From: Thermoleophilia bacterium | GTDB taxonomy: Bacteria > Actinomycetota > Thermoleophilia > Miltoncostaeales > Miltoncostaeaceae | Direction of reading: 5' to 3' | DNA: 12,809 nucleotides | Assembly (NCBI GenBank): GCA_017882555.1 | Contig: JADGPH010000030.1 | Span: 1-12,809 of the forward strand | In this document: positions 1 through 6,234 of the stretch, piece after piece | Layout of the letters: every line of letters starts with the position of its first letter | Numbering within the stretch: the first letter of the stretch is position 1 | Notes under the pieces: model-generated | Database searches by the model: none | Seen by the model: only the letters and a program-made list of their open reading frames with translations | Told to the model about the DNA's origin: nothing | Made by a program: the position numbers and the translations under genes

Positions 1-1614
1 GCAATGCTCAAGGGCACGGGCTTCACAGATGAAGATCTCGCACGGCCCATCATCGGTGTCGCGACGACCTGGATCGAAACGATGCCGTGCAATCTCAATC
101 AGCGAGAGCTTGCACAGCACGTCAAACGCGGCATCCGTGAGGCCGGCGGAACCCCGATGGAGTTCAACACCATCGCGGTCTCGGACGGCGTGTCGATGGG
201 GACCGAGGGTATGCGCGCCTCGCTGGTCTCGCGCGAGGTCATCGCCGACTCGATCGAGCTCGTCGCCCGTGGGCATCTATTCGACGGCTTGGTGTGTCTG
301 GTCGGCTGCGACAAGACCATCCCGGGCTCCGCCATGGCCCTCGCGCGGCTCGATATCCCCGGACTAGTGCTCTACAACGGCTCAATCGCCCCGGGCCGGT
401 TTCGCGGCCGCGACGTCACCATCCAGGACGTCTTCGAAATTGTCGGTGCACACGCCGCCGGCAAGGTGGGACCCGAGGAGGTCCACGCCTTGGAGAATGT
501 GGCGTGCCCCGGGGCCGGCGCATGCGGCGGACAGTTCACGGCCAACACCATGTCGATGGCGATGGAACTCATCGGGATCAGCCCGGCCGGCCTGAACGGC
601 ATCCCGGCAAACGACCCCTTGAAAGCCGAGGCCGCCGCCCAAGCCGGACGCCTTGCGATGCAGCTCGTGCGCGACAACACGCGGCCCACCGAGATCCTGA
701 CTCGAATGGCGATCGAGAACGCCATCTCAGGAGTCGCCGCCAGCGGCGGCTCGACCAACGCCGTCCTGCATCTGCTGGCCATCGCCCGTGAACTTGGGAT
801 CCCGTTGGAGATCGACGAATTCGACGTCATCGCCGAACGGACGCCCATCATCGCCGACCTGACCCCCGGTGGACGGTATGTCGCGACCGACCTGCACGCG
901 GCCGGGGGTGTTCCGGTGATGACCCGCGAGTTGCTATCCCGCAACCTCTTACACGCCGACACGCGCAACGTCGACGGCCGCACCACGGGCCAGATCGGCG
1001 CAGACGCCAACGAGACGGAGGGCCAGAAGGTCATCGTCCCGATCGACACACCACTCAAACCAACGGGCGGTTTGGGCATTCTGCACGGCAACCTCTCCCC
1101 GGAGGGCAGCGTCGTCAAGCTCGCCGGCCACGAGAGGCGCCTGCACGTCGGGCCAGCGCGTGTGTTTGACAGCGAGGAAGAGTGCTTTGCCGCGGTCAAG
1201 GCACAGACGATCACCTCCGGTGACGTCATTGTGATCCGGTACGAGGGTCCTGCCGGAGGCCCCGGTATGCGCGAGATGCTGCATGTCACGGCGGCAATCG
1301 TCGGCGAAGATCTCGGCGAAGAGGTTGCCTTGATCACCGATGGTCGGTTCAGTGGGGCCACCCATGGGCTGATGGTCGGCCACATCGCCCCCGAGGCTGC
1401 CCGGGGTGGCCTGCTTGCGGCCCTGCGAGACGGCGACACGATCACCCTCGATGTCGACGCCCGACGCTTGGATGTCGACCTCTCCGAGGACGAGATCGCG
1501 GCACGAATGGCCGGATGGACGCCGCCGGAGCCCCGCTACCGCACCGGAGTGCTCGCCAAGTACGCGTCCCTGGTCTCCTCTGCATCCGAGGGTGCAATCA
1601 CGCGACCTCGCTGA
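1..1614 (+). CDS. ilvD: dihydroxy-acid dehydratase (5' end outside window)
   Basis: This enzyme converts 2,3-dihydroxy-3-methylbutanoate (or -pentanoate) to the 2-oxo acid in valine, leucine and isoleucine synthesis, in the cytoplasm, using an iron-sulfur cluster. The frame is already open at base 1 (an Ala codon precedes the first ATG at 4), and the family normally has about 20 more residues before this 'aMLKGTGF' motif, so the true start lies upstream. Numbering from that ATG, the three cluster-ligand cysteines are visible: C29 (PCNLNQ), C102 (VGCDKTIPG) and C174 (GAGACGGQFTANTMS). The C-terminal signature DGRFSGATHGLMVGHIAPEA is intact and the length (536 aa plus the missing start) fits the family. 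No terminator is obvious in the 91 nt before the next gene. Identification is secure; the cluster type (2Fe-2S or 4Fe-4S) cannot be read from sequence alone. Confidence 0.97.
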   Translation, partial: AMLKGTGFTDEDLARPIIGVATTWIETMPCNLNQRELAQHVKRGIREAGGTPMEFNTIAVSDGVSMGTEGMRASLVSREVIADSIELVARGHLFDGLVCLVGCDKTIPGSAMALARLDIPGLVLYNGSIAPGRFRGRDVTIQDVFEIVGAHAAGKVGPEEVHALENVACPGAGACGGQFTANTMSMAMELIGISPAGLNGIPANDPLKAEAAAQAGRLAMQLVRDNTRPTEILTRMAIENAISGVAASGGSTNAVLHLLAIARELGIPLEIDEFDVIAERTPIIADLTPGGRYVATDLHAAGGVPVMTRELLSRNLLHADTRNVDGRTTGQIGADANETEGQKVIVPIDTPLKPTGGLGILHGNLSPEGSVVKLAGHERRLHVGPARVFDSEEECFAAVKAQTITSGDVIVIRYEGPAGGPGMREMLHVTAAIVGEDLGEEVALITDGRFSGATHGLMVGHIAPEAARGGLLAALRDGDTITLDVDARRLDVDLSEDEIAARMAGWTPPEPRYRTGVLAKYASLVSSASEGAITRPR

Positions 1615-1691
1615 GGGCTGTGGACACGGTGGGCCGTCCGGTCCGCCGTCCCGGGCGACCCCACATGGCCGGTGCCCAGCGGGTCCCGCGA

Positions 1692-1697
1692 TACGAT
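1692..1697 (+). promoter_or_regulatory. putative -10 element of a leaderless transcript
   Basis: TACGAT fits the TAnnnT -10 pattern and ends 8 nt before the ATG at 1706. No Shine-Dalgarno sequence precedes that ATG, so transcription may start at or next to it. No convincing -35 hexamer is present. This is an inference from spacing. Confidence 0.45.
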
Positions 1698-1705
1698 CGT
1701 CGTTC

Positions 1706-2812
1706 ATGCCTCAACGCGTCCTGATCATGACGGCCTCTGTCGGGGCCGGTCACGACCTTCCAGCACAGGCGCTCGGCCGACAGTTCGCGCGCGAAGCCCC
1801 CGGCTGCTTAGTCGACATCGAGGATGGGCTCGATCACCTGGGGCCGCTGGTGTCGACGATCAGCCACCGGGCCCCGAGCGTGGTGTTCTTCCGGTCGGAG
1901 TGGGTCTGGGATGCAGGCTTTTGGCTCTTCGCCACGTGCGCCCCGACGCGCTGGCTCAGCCAGCGCATCCTGTACCGGGTGGGGAGCCCGGGACTCCGTG
2001 AACTCATCGGCCAAGTGCACCCCGACGTCATTATCTCGACGTGGCCGATCGCCACCGAGGTGCTCGCCTGGATGCGCCAGCGCGGCGAGATCCAGGTTCC
2101 CGTGGTCGCATCGATTACCGACATTGCCGCACTGCAGTACTGGGCCGCGCCGGGCATCGACCTGCACCTGTTGAGCTACCCCGAGTCTGAACCCGAAGTG
2201 CGACGGATCGCCGGGCCACGCACGCGCATCGCGAGCGTGCACGGCATGAGCCGCCCCGAGTTTCTCGTGCCGCGAGAACGTGCCGCTGCACGTGCCGCTC
2301 TCGGCCTGCCCGATGACGGCCCGATCGTGCTCGTCTCGGGCGGCGGTTGGGGTGTCGGCGATGTGACGGGCGCGGTTGACGTGGCGCTCGGACTGCCCGG
2401 CGTGCGGCAAGTGGTGTGCCTGTGTGGAGGCAACGTCCAGTTGGCCGAGGGATTGCGCCAACGGCTAACGGAGAACCCGCGCGTCCGGATCGAGGGGTTC
2501 ACCGAGCAGATCTCCGATTTCATGGCGGCAGCCAATGTCCTTGTCCACTCGACCGGCGGCAACACGATCCTCGAAGCCCACGTGCGTGGATGTACGCCGA
2601 TCTCCTACGGCTGGGGTCGCGGTCACATCCGACTGCACAACCGTGGCTTTCGCCGCTTCGGAATCGCCGACGTCGTGACGACGCACGCCGAACTGGCCGG
2701 AGCGATCTGCCGGGCAATTGCGAGCGCGCGCACTCCAGACACATCATTCGCCCATCTGCCGTCGGCGGCGTCGGTCGTCATGGACCTGCTGCACCCGTCA
2801 CTCGGACAATGA
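1706..2812 (+). CDS. MGDG-synthase/UgtP-like glycosyltransferase (GT-B fold)
   Basis: The 368-aa protein resembles the monogalactosyldiacylglycerol synthase / diacylglycerol glucosyltransferase family, which moves a sugar from a UDP-sugar to a membrane lipid. It has the N-terminal acceptor-side motif VLIMTASVGAGH (residues 5-16), a linker with STWP (121-124) and a TDI motif (148-150), and a C-terminal donor-binding half with SGGGWGVGD (211-219) and a GF-x-EQISDFMAAA / HSTGGNTILEA segment (about 264-291) typical of GT28-type C domains. There is no signal peptide, so it is probably a peripheral inner-face membrane enzyme. The reading frame is open 300 nt upstream, inside ilvD, but the family motif begins at residue 5 of the ATG at 1706, so that start is chosen. 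It lacks a Shine-Dalgarno sequence and follows a -10-like TACGAT by 8 nt. A deacetylase gene follows. The exact sugar and acceptor are unknown; MurG-like activity is unlikely given the SVGAGH motif. Confidence 0.88.
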   Translation: MPQRVLIMTASVGAGHDLPAQALGRQFAREAPGCLVDIEDGLDHLGPLVSTISHRAPSVVFFRSEWVWDAGFWLFATCAPTRWLSQRILYRVGSPGLRELIGQVHPDVIISTWPIATEVLAWMRQRGEIQVPVVASITDIAALQYWAAPGIDLHLLSYPESEPEVRRIAGPRTRIASVHGMSRPEFLVPRERAAARAALGLPDDGPIVLVSGGGWGVGDVTGAVDVALGLPGVRQVVCLCGGNVQLAEGLRQRLTENPRVRIEGFTEQISDFMAAANVLVHSTGGNTILEAHVRGCTPISYGWGRGHIRLHNRGFRRFGIADVVTTHAELAGAICRAIASARTPDTSFAHLPSAASVVMDLLHPSLGQ

Positions 2813-2825
2813 CGACGATCCACAC

Positions 2826-2829
2826 GGAG
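2826..2829 (+). promoter_or_regulatory. ribosome binding site of the deacetylase gene
   Basis: GGAG lies 5 nt before the ATG at 2835 and decides that start over the open frame running back to 2718, which overlaps the glycosyltransferase gene. Confidence 0.7.
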
Positions 2830-2834
2830 CGATT

Positions 2835-3566
2835 ATGAGGGTCCGGACCCGTGTCGCAATCATCGGCGGGCTCGGCGTGTGTGCCGGTCAGTTTGCGCCC
2901 GCGGCCACCTTCTTCCCCCCGGTCCGTCGTCTCGCAGAGCCGTGGGTCCTGTGCCGTGCGCACACGGGGCGTCCCGAGGTTGCGCTCACCTTCGACGACG
3001 GCCCCGACCCCGACATGGCCCCGCGCTTTCTTGACATGCTCGGCCGAACCCCGGCAACCTTCTTTTGGCTGGGATGGCGGGTCCGAGCGCACCGCGAGAT
3101 TGTCCGCGCCGCAGCCGCCAAGGGGCACGAAATCGCCTGCCATGGGGATGACCACCGTTCCCTGGCGCGGTTGGGTCCCCGCACGACACGTGCCGGTCTC
3201 GAACGTGCCCGGGATTCGATTGCCGACGCCGCGGGGCGCGCTCCGGCGTTCTATCGCCCCGCCTACGGGGTCTGGAACGGCACCGCGTGGACCATGGCTC
3301 CGCGTCTGGGCATGCAGCGCACCTTGTGGTGCAAATGGGCCTGGGACTGGCGCGCCAACATCACCACCGCACATATCGTCGACAGCGTCCTGCAGGGCGC
3401 GACACCGGGAGCGATCTTGTTACTGCACGACGCCGAGGGTGCTCCCGGTGCTCCCGAACGCACCCTCGCCGCACTCCCGGAGATCCTCGACGGCCTACGC
3501 GACCGCGGGCTGCGGCCGGTCACGCTCTCCCAATTGATCGCCCCCTCGGCGCGTGCGATCGCGTAG
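2835..3566 (+). CDS. polysaccharide deacetylase (NodB/CE4 family), membrane-anchored
   Basis: CE4 enzymes remove N- or O-acetyl groups from surface glycans or peptidoglycan, using a metal ion. In this 243-aa protein all five family motifs are visible: TFDDGPD (residues 52-58), H103-x3-H107 (metal ligands with the motif 1 aspartate), RPAYG (141-145), DW (171-172) and LLLHD (195-199). Residues about 8-27 are hydrophobic and follow Arg-rich residues, so they probably form a signal anchor that places the domain outside the membrane. The motif 2 sequence HGDDH is less common than the usual H-S/T-x-x-H but keeps both histidines. The gene starts 22 nt after the glycosyltransferase stop and most likely shares its transcript, suggesting joint work on an envelope glycolipid or glycan. 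The substrate cannot be told from sequence. Confidence 0.92.
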   Translation: MRVRTRVAIIGGLGVCAGQFAPAATFFPPVRRLAEPWVLCRAHTGRPEVALTFDDGPDPDMAPRFLDMLGRTPATFFWLGWRVRAHREIVRAAAAKGHEIACHGDDHRSLARLGPRTTRAGLERARDSIADAAGRAPAFYRPAYGVWNGTAWTMAPRLGMQRTLWCKWAWDWRANITTAHIVDSVLQGATPGAILLLHDAEGAPGAPERTLAALPEILDGLRDRGLRPVTLSQLIAPSARAIA

Positions 3567-3588
3567 AGCCCGGCGTCACGCTCGGGCT
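3567..3588. terminator. compact hairpin between convergent genes
   Basis: AGCCCG (3567-3572) pairs with CGGGCT (3583-3588), and inside it GCG pairs with CGC around a TCA loop, with one bulged T. It begins directly after the deacetylase stop codon and its other arm overlaps the lgt stop codon (3587-3589). It could serve both directions. There is no U-tract on either strand, so function is inferred from position. Confidence 0.5.
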
Positions 3589-4444
3589 AGGCCTCGGAGA
3601 CCGCTCCTGGCGAGGTCTGCTCCGGTCGGCGCCACTGGAGATACACAAAGGCCGCGCCGCCGCCTATGACCCCGATGACCGCGACCCAGAAGTTCAGTCG
3701 CTCGCCCAACATGATCGTGGCGGGGTCCACCCGCATCAGCTCCAGGACGGAGCGAATCATGCAGTAGAGACAGACGTAGAGACAGAACAGCCCCGGCGGG
3801 CGAATCCGATACCGATGGCCGAGCCATATCAACAACCCTGCCAGTCCGAGGTCCCAGACCATCTCGTACAGGAAGGTGGGCTGAAACGTCGTGGAGTTCG
3901 CGTAGTGGACCGGTCGGAACGGTGGGTCGATGCGCAGTCCCCAGGGCAGCGTCGTGGGCCCGCCAAAGAGCTCCTGGTTGAACCAATTCCCGAGACGGCC
4001 GATGCCCTGGGCCAGCGGAAGACCGGGTGCCGCCGCATCCAGAAACGCACTCACGCTCGCGCCCCTGCGGCGCACGACAACGGCACCGGCCAGCACGCCG
4101 AACAGCACCGCGCCCCAAATGCCCAAACCGCCCTGCCAAATCGCGAGTGGCGCGTACCACTGATGGCCCATCTGGTCGGGGGTCGTGACGTCGAAGTAGA
4201 GGCGTCCACCGATCAGTCCGGCGATGATCGACCACAGCGCCACCTCGAACACGAGATCCGGATCGCCCCCCTGGGCGGTCCAACGGCGATAGGTCAGCCA
4301 GACGGCCGCCACCACACCCACGATGATGCACAGCGCGTAGTAGTGAATGTGCAGCGGGCCGAGATCAAACCACCGGGCCGACGGCGACCCAATCGACGCC
4401 GTCACGACCTGAATATGGCCGAGGGTACCCACGTCGTTATCCAC
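3587..4444 (-). CDS. lgt: prolipoprotein diacylglyceryl transferase
   Basis: Lgt transfers diacylglycerol from phosphatidylglycerol to the lipobox cysteine of prelipoproteins in the cytoplasmic membrane, the first step of lipoprotein maturation. The 285-aa protein has about seven hydrophobic segments, the Lgt signature GRLGNWFNQELFG (residues 149-161), the N-terminal LGPLHIHYYALCI segment (28-40), QPTFLYE (188-194) and RSVLELMR (231-238), all typical of the family. The frame begins with GTG (4444-4442) directly after the TAG stop of the upstream ccdA-like gene, so translation is probably coupled. A second GTG at 4432 has an AGGTGG sequence 8 nt before it and may be the real start, making the protein 4 residues shorter. 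Neighbouring genes do not include lnt. Confidence 0.96.
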   Translation of the reverse strand: MDNDVGTLGHIQVVTASIGSPSARWFDLGPLHIHYYALCIIVGVVAAVWLTYRRWTAQGGDPDLVFEVALWSIIAGLIGGRLYFDVTTPDQMGHQWYAPLAIWQGGLGIWGAVLFGVLAGAVVVRRRGASVSAFLDAAAPGLPLAQGIGRLGNWFNQELFGGPTTLPWGLRIDPPFRPVHYANSTTFQPTFLYEMVWDLGLAGLLIWLGHRYRIRPPGLFCLYVCLYCMIRSVLELMRVDPATIMLGERLNFWVAVIGVIGGGAAFVYLQWRRPEQTSPGAVSEA

Positions 4445-5161
4445 CTACATCAATGCCGGGCCGAAGCCTTGGAGCTCGATGTTCAAGCGGGTCATCAACC
4501 CGGTCACCATGAGGACACCGAACACGATCAGGATCGCGGCACCTACGGAACTGATCAGGCGGAGATGGCGCTTGAGCACCCCCATCGCCGAGGTTGCCTG
4601 GTGCACAAACAGCCCCGCCAGCAGAAACGGGATACCCATTCCCAAGCCGTATGCAAGCAGCAGGCTGCCCCCCAACAGCCAGCTTCCCGAACCGGCCGCG
4701 AGGGTCAGCGCCGCCCCGAGGGTCGGCCCGATGCACGGCGTCCAGCCGAACGCAAAGGCGGCACCCACAAGGCCCGCGCCCACGAGTGTCGCGGGACGCA
4801 TCGTGCGATGGATGCGCCGATCGCGCATCAGGAACATCGGGACCCCGCGGCCCAGCAAGACGAGGCCCATCGCAATCACAAAGAGCCCGCCGGCGATCTC
4901 GAGCGTTCGACGCTGCTCGAGCAGATAGGTCCCGAACAACCCGACGCTCGCGCCCAGGGCCATGAACACCAATGAGAACCCCGCGACAAACGCGGCGGTT
5001 GGGAAGAATACCGCCCAGCGGCGGCGCTCGAAGTCGTCAAAGCCGACGCCGGAGACCACACCGAGATAGGCGGGAACGAGCGGAAGTACGCAGGGTGAGG
5101 CGAACGAGACGAAGCCCGCCGCGAATGCCACCGAATACGAAACCGGATCTGCGTTCAACAT
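4445..5161 (-). CDS. CcdA/DsbD-like thiol-disulfide membrane transporter
   Basis: CcdA-type proteins pass reducing electrons from cytoplasmic thioredoxin across the membrane, usually for cytochrome c maturation or oxidised extracellular thiols. This 238-aa protein has about six membrane segments and the two conserved redox cysteines: C24 in FASPCVLPLVPAYL and C143 in GWTPCIGPTLG. The frame is open back to 5251, but those extra 30 codons would start inside a perfect inverted repeat behind the upstream gene. The ATG at 5161 has GGAG 6 nt before it, and the family motif begins soon after, so that start is chosen. It abuts lgt with no gap. No thioredoxin-like (ResA) or CcsB/ResB partner is in the window, so the electron acceptor is unknown. 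Confidence 0.92.
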   Translation of the reverse strand: MLNADPVSYSVAFAAGFVSFASPCVLPLVPAYLGVVSGVGFDDFERRRWAVFFPTAAFVAGFSLVFMALGASVGLFGTYLLEQRRTLEIAGGLFVIAMGLVLLGRGVPMFLMRDRRIHRTMRPATLVGAGLVGAAFAFGWTPCIGPTLGAALTLAAGSGSWLLGGSLLLAYGLGMGIPFLLAGLFVHQATSAMGVLKRHLRLISSVGAAILIVFGVLMVTGLMTRLNIELQGFGPALM

Positions 5162-5167
5162 CAGCGG

Positions 5168-5171
5168 CTCC
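5168..5171 (-). promoter_or_regulatory. ribosome binding site of the ccdA-like gene
   Basis: GGAG on the minus strand, 6 nt before the ATG at 5161. It decides this start over the longer open frame. Confidence 0.65.
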
Positions 5172-5216
5172 GAGGATGGCACATCGGGCGCGGCCCGTGC
5201 CGCCCAAGGCGAGACG

Positions 5217-5252
5217 GGTGTCCGTCGGTCCGCGAGCGGACCGACGGACACC
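5217..5252 (-). terminator. 17-bp perfect inverted repeat after the BI-1-like gene
   Basis: The arms 5217-5233 and 5236-5252 are exact reverse complements with only two bases (GA) at the centre. The repeat begins 5 nt after the stop codon of the Bax inhibitor-1-like gene, where a terminator is expected. No T-run follows on the minus strand, so it would be a U-less, GC-rich terminator or an RNA-stabilising end, perhaps with partial readthrough into the ccdA-like gene. Confidence 0.7.
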
Positions 5253-5257
5253 TCGGG

Positions 5258-5950
5258 CTAGCGGCGACCGCCGCCCAGCAGCTGCAACATGAACAGGAAA
5301 ACGTTGAAGACGTCCAGGAAGATGCTCATCGCGAGCATGATCACGTCGTCCTCGCCGGCGCGGTGAATGCGCTGGAAGTCGTACATCGTGAAGACCGAGA
5401 AGATGGCCAGTCCAACGATCGACCATACCCGCGCGAACGACGGGATGGAGATGAAGATCGCCAGGAAGCCGACGAGAATCAGGCCCAGCAAGCCAAACAT
5501 GGCCATGCGTGCAAACGGCGCAAGATCACGCTTGATGGCGTACCCCACGCACCCGAACCCCGCAATGAACAACCCGGTCAATGTCGCTGCCTGCCACAGG
5601 ATGGTGGCACCGTTCGGAGCGTGCGCGTATGACTCAAGCGCTGGGCCGACGGCGACGCCCAACAGCAAGCCGAACCCGAACAACAGGCCCATGCCGAGCG
5701 AGCCGTTGCGGGCTTTCCGAACACCCATCATGCCGAACATCAGCCCGAACGCCGCAATGAACGCGAAGATCGTTCCGACACCGGACAGATTCCGGCCAAC
5801 GTAGGCCCCACCAGCGGCGAAGCCCGACGTGACCGCTACCAAGAACATCGTCTGCCCGAAGATGGCACGCGTATCGACCCCACTCAGGGGTCGTGCATTC
5901 GCGCCGGGGACACCCCATGCTTGTTGATCTACAGGTGGTCGACTGCTCAT
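5258..5950 (-). CDS. Bax inhibitor-1/YccA family membrane protein
   Basis: Members are small multi-pass membrane proteins; characterised bacterial relatives such as Bacillus YetJ leak calcium in a pH-sensitive way, but the role in most bacteria is unsettled. This 230-aa protein has a hydrophilic N-terminus of about 30 residues followed by seven predicted membrane segments. It carries the family marks MYDFQRI (189-195) and FLDVFNVFLFMLQLL (211-225); D191 and D213 sit where the acidic pair of YetJ is expected. The long soluble N-terminus matches the actinobacterial 'YccA/Bax inhibitor family' form. The ATG at 5950 follows a GAGGGG sequence, and a good -35/-10 pair lies 32 to 60 nt upstream. A strong hairpin lies just after its stop. 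Confidence 0.92.
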   Translation of the reverse strand: MSSRPPVDQQAWGVPGANARPLSGVDTRAIFGQTMFLVAVTSGFAAGGAYVGRNLSGVGTIFAFIAAFGLMFGMMGVRKARNGSLGMGLLFGFGLLLGVAVGPALESYAHAPNGATILWQAATLTGLFIAGFGCVGYAIKRDLAPFARMAMFGLLGLILVGFLAIFISIPSFARVWSIVGLAIFSVFTMYDFQRIHRAGEDDVIMLAMSIFLDVFNVFLFMLQLLGGGRR

Positions 5951-5981
5951 ATTCCCCTCACGATTGGCCGTTCACACTCAA

Positions 5982-6010
5982 AGCGTAGCCTGAAGTGCGG
6001 GTCACGTCAC
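5982..6010 (-). promoter_or_regulatory. sigma70-type promoter of the BI-1-like gene
   Basis: On the minus strand GTGACG (6010-6005, 4 of 6 to TTGACA) and TACGCT (5987-5982, TAnnnT type) are separated by exactly 17 nt. The expected start site lies about 25 nt before the ATG, leaving room for the GAGGGG ribosome site. Confidence 0.6.
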
Positions 6011-6144
6011 GTTGATCGGTTCACGTACGGGCACCCCCCGGACGTCCGCCCCGCACACAGGCTATCGGGTCCCGCGAACGCGACATCCTTGAGCTCTCGA
6101 TACACCGACGCGGTCACGGGCAGCACCGCCCGCGCCCCCAGCCG

Positions 6145-6178
6145 CCTGAGTCGACGGGGCCCGCAGGCCCGACTCAGG
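6145..6178. repeat. 9-bp-arm hairpin in the intergenic region
   Basis: CCTGAGTCG (6145-6153) and CGACTCAGG (6170-6178) are exact reverse complements, and GGCC sequences inside can pair further. It lies between two divergent genes, so it is not an obvious terminator for either. It could be a protein-binding palindrome, a leader structure or chance. Confidence 0.45.
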
Positions 6179-6221
6179 TCCGGGTCATCGAGCGCGGTGA
6201 TCAGGTGGCCATGGGCTGAAC

Positions 6222-6227
6222 TAGACT
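6222..6227 (+). promoter_or_regulatory. putative -10 element of a leaderless transcript
   Basis: TAGACT fits TAnnnT and ends 7 nt before the GTG at 6235, which has no good Shine-Dalgarno sequence. Transcription may therefore begin at the start codon. GTGATC at 6197-6202 could be a weak -35. Confidence 0.45.
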
Positions 6228-6234
6228 GAGCTCG

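Larger units (their letters stand above)
5951..6234. other. divergent intergenic region, 284 bases
   Basis: This gap separates the minus-strand BI-1-like gene from the plus-strand ATP-grasp gene. It holds a promoter for the former (5982-6010), a putative -10 for the latter (6222-6227), and a hairpin (6145-6178). A minus-strand frame open from 6288 to the stop at 6007-6009 has a coding-like base pattern but no ATG, GTG or TTG in its first half. The plus-strand frame across the gap encodes an Arg/Ser-rich product and looks non-coding. Confidence 0.6.

Noticed and set aside
372..1445. A 357-codon open frame on the minus strand
   Set aside because: It is antisense to the conserved core of ilvD and has low-complexity Ser/Pro/Ala-rich composition.
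1406..1705. N-terminal extension of the glycosyltransferase into ilvD
   Set aside because: The extra 100 residues overlap ilvD codons and precede the family's own N-terminus, which begins at the ATG at 1706.
3287..4975. A 562-codon open frame on the plus strand
   Set aside because: It runs antisense through lgt and most of the ccdA-like gene, both with clear family motifs, and its product is rich in Arg, His, Gln and Pro with no recognisable domain. Its length reflects high GC content.
5162..5251. Longer start for the ccdA-like protein
   Set aside because: It would begin inside the perfect inverted repeat, has no ribosome site, and adds residues absent from the family; the ATG at 5161 has GGAG at proper distance.
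5921..6229. A 102-codon plus-strand open frame in the divergent gap
   Set aside because: It starts inside the antisense BI-1-like gene, crosses its promoter, and encodes a Ser/Arg-rich sequence without coding character.
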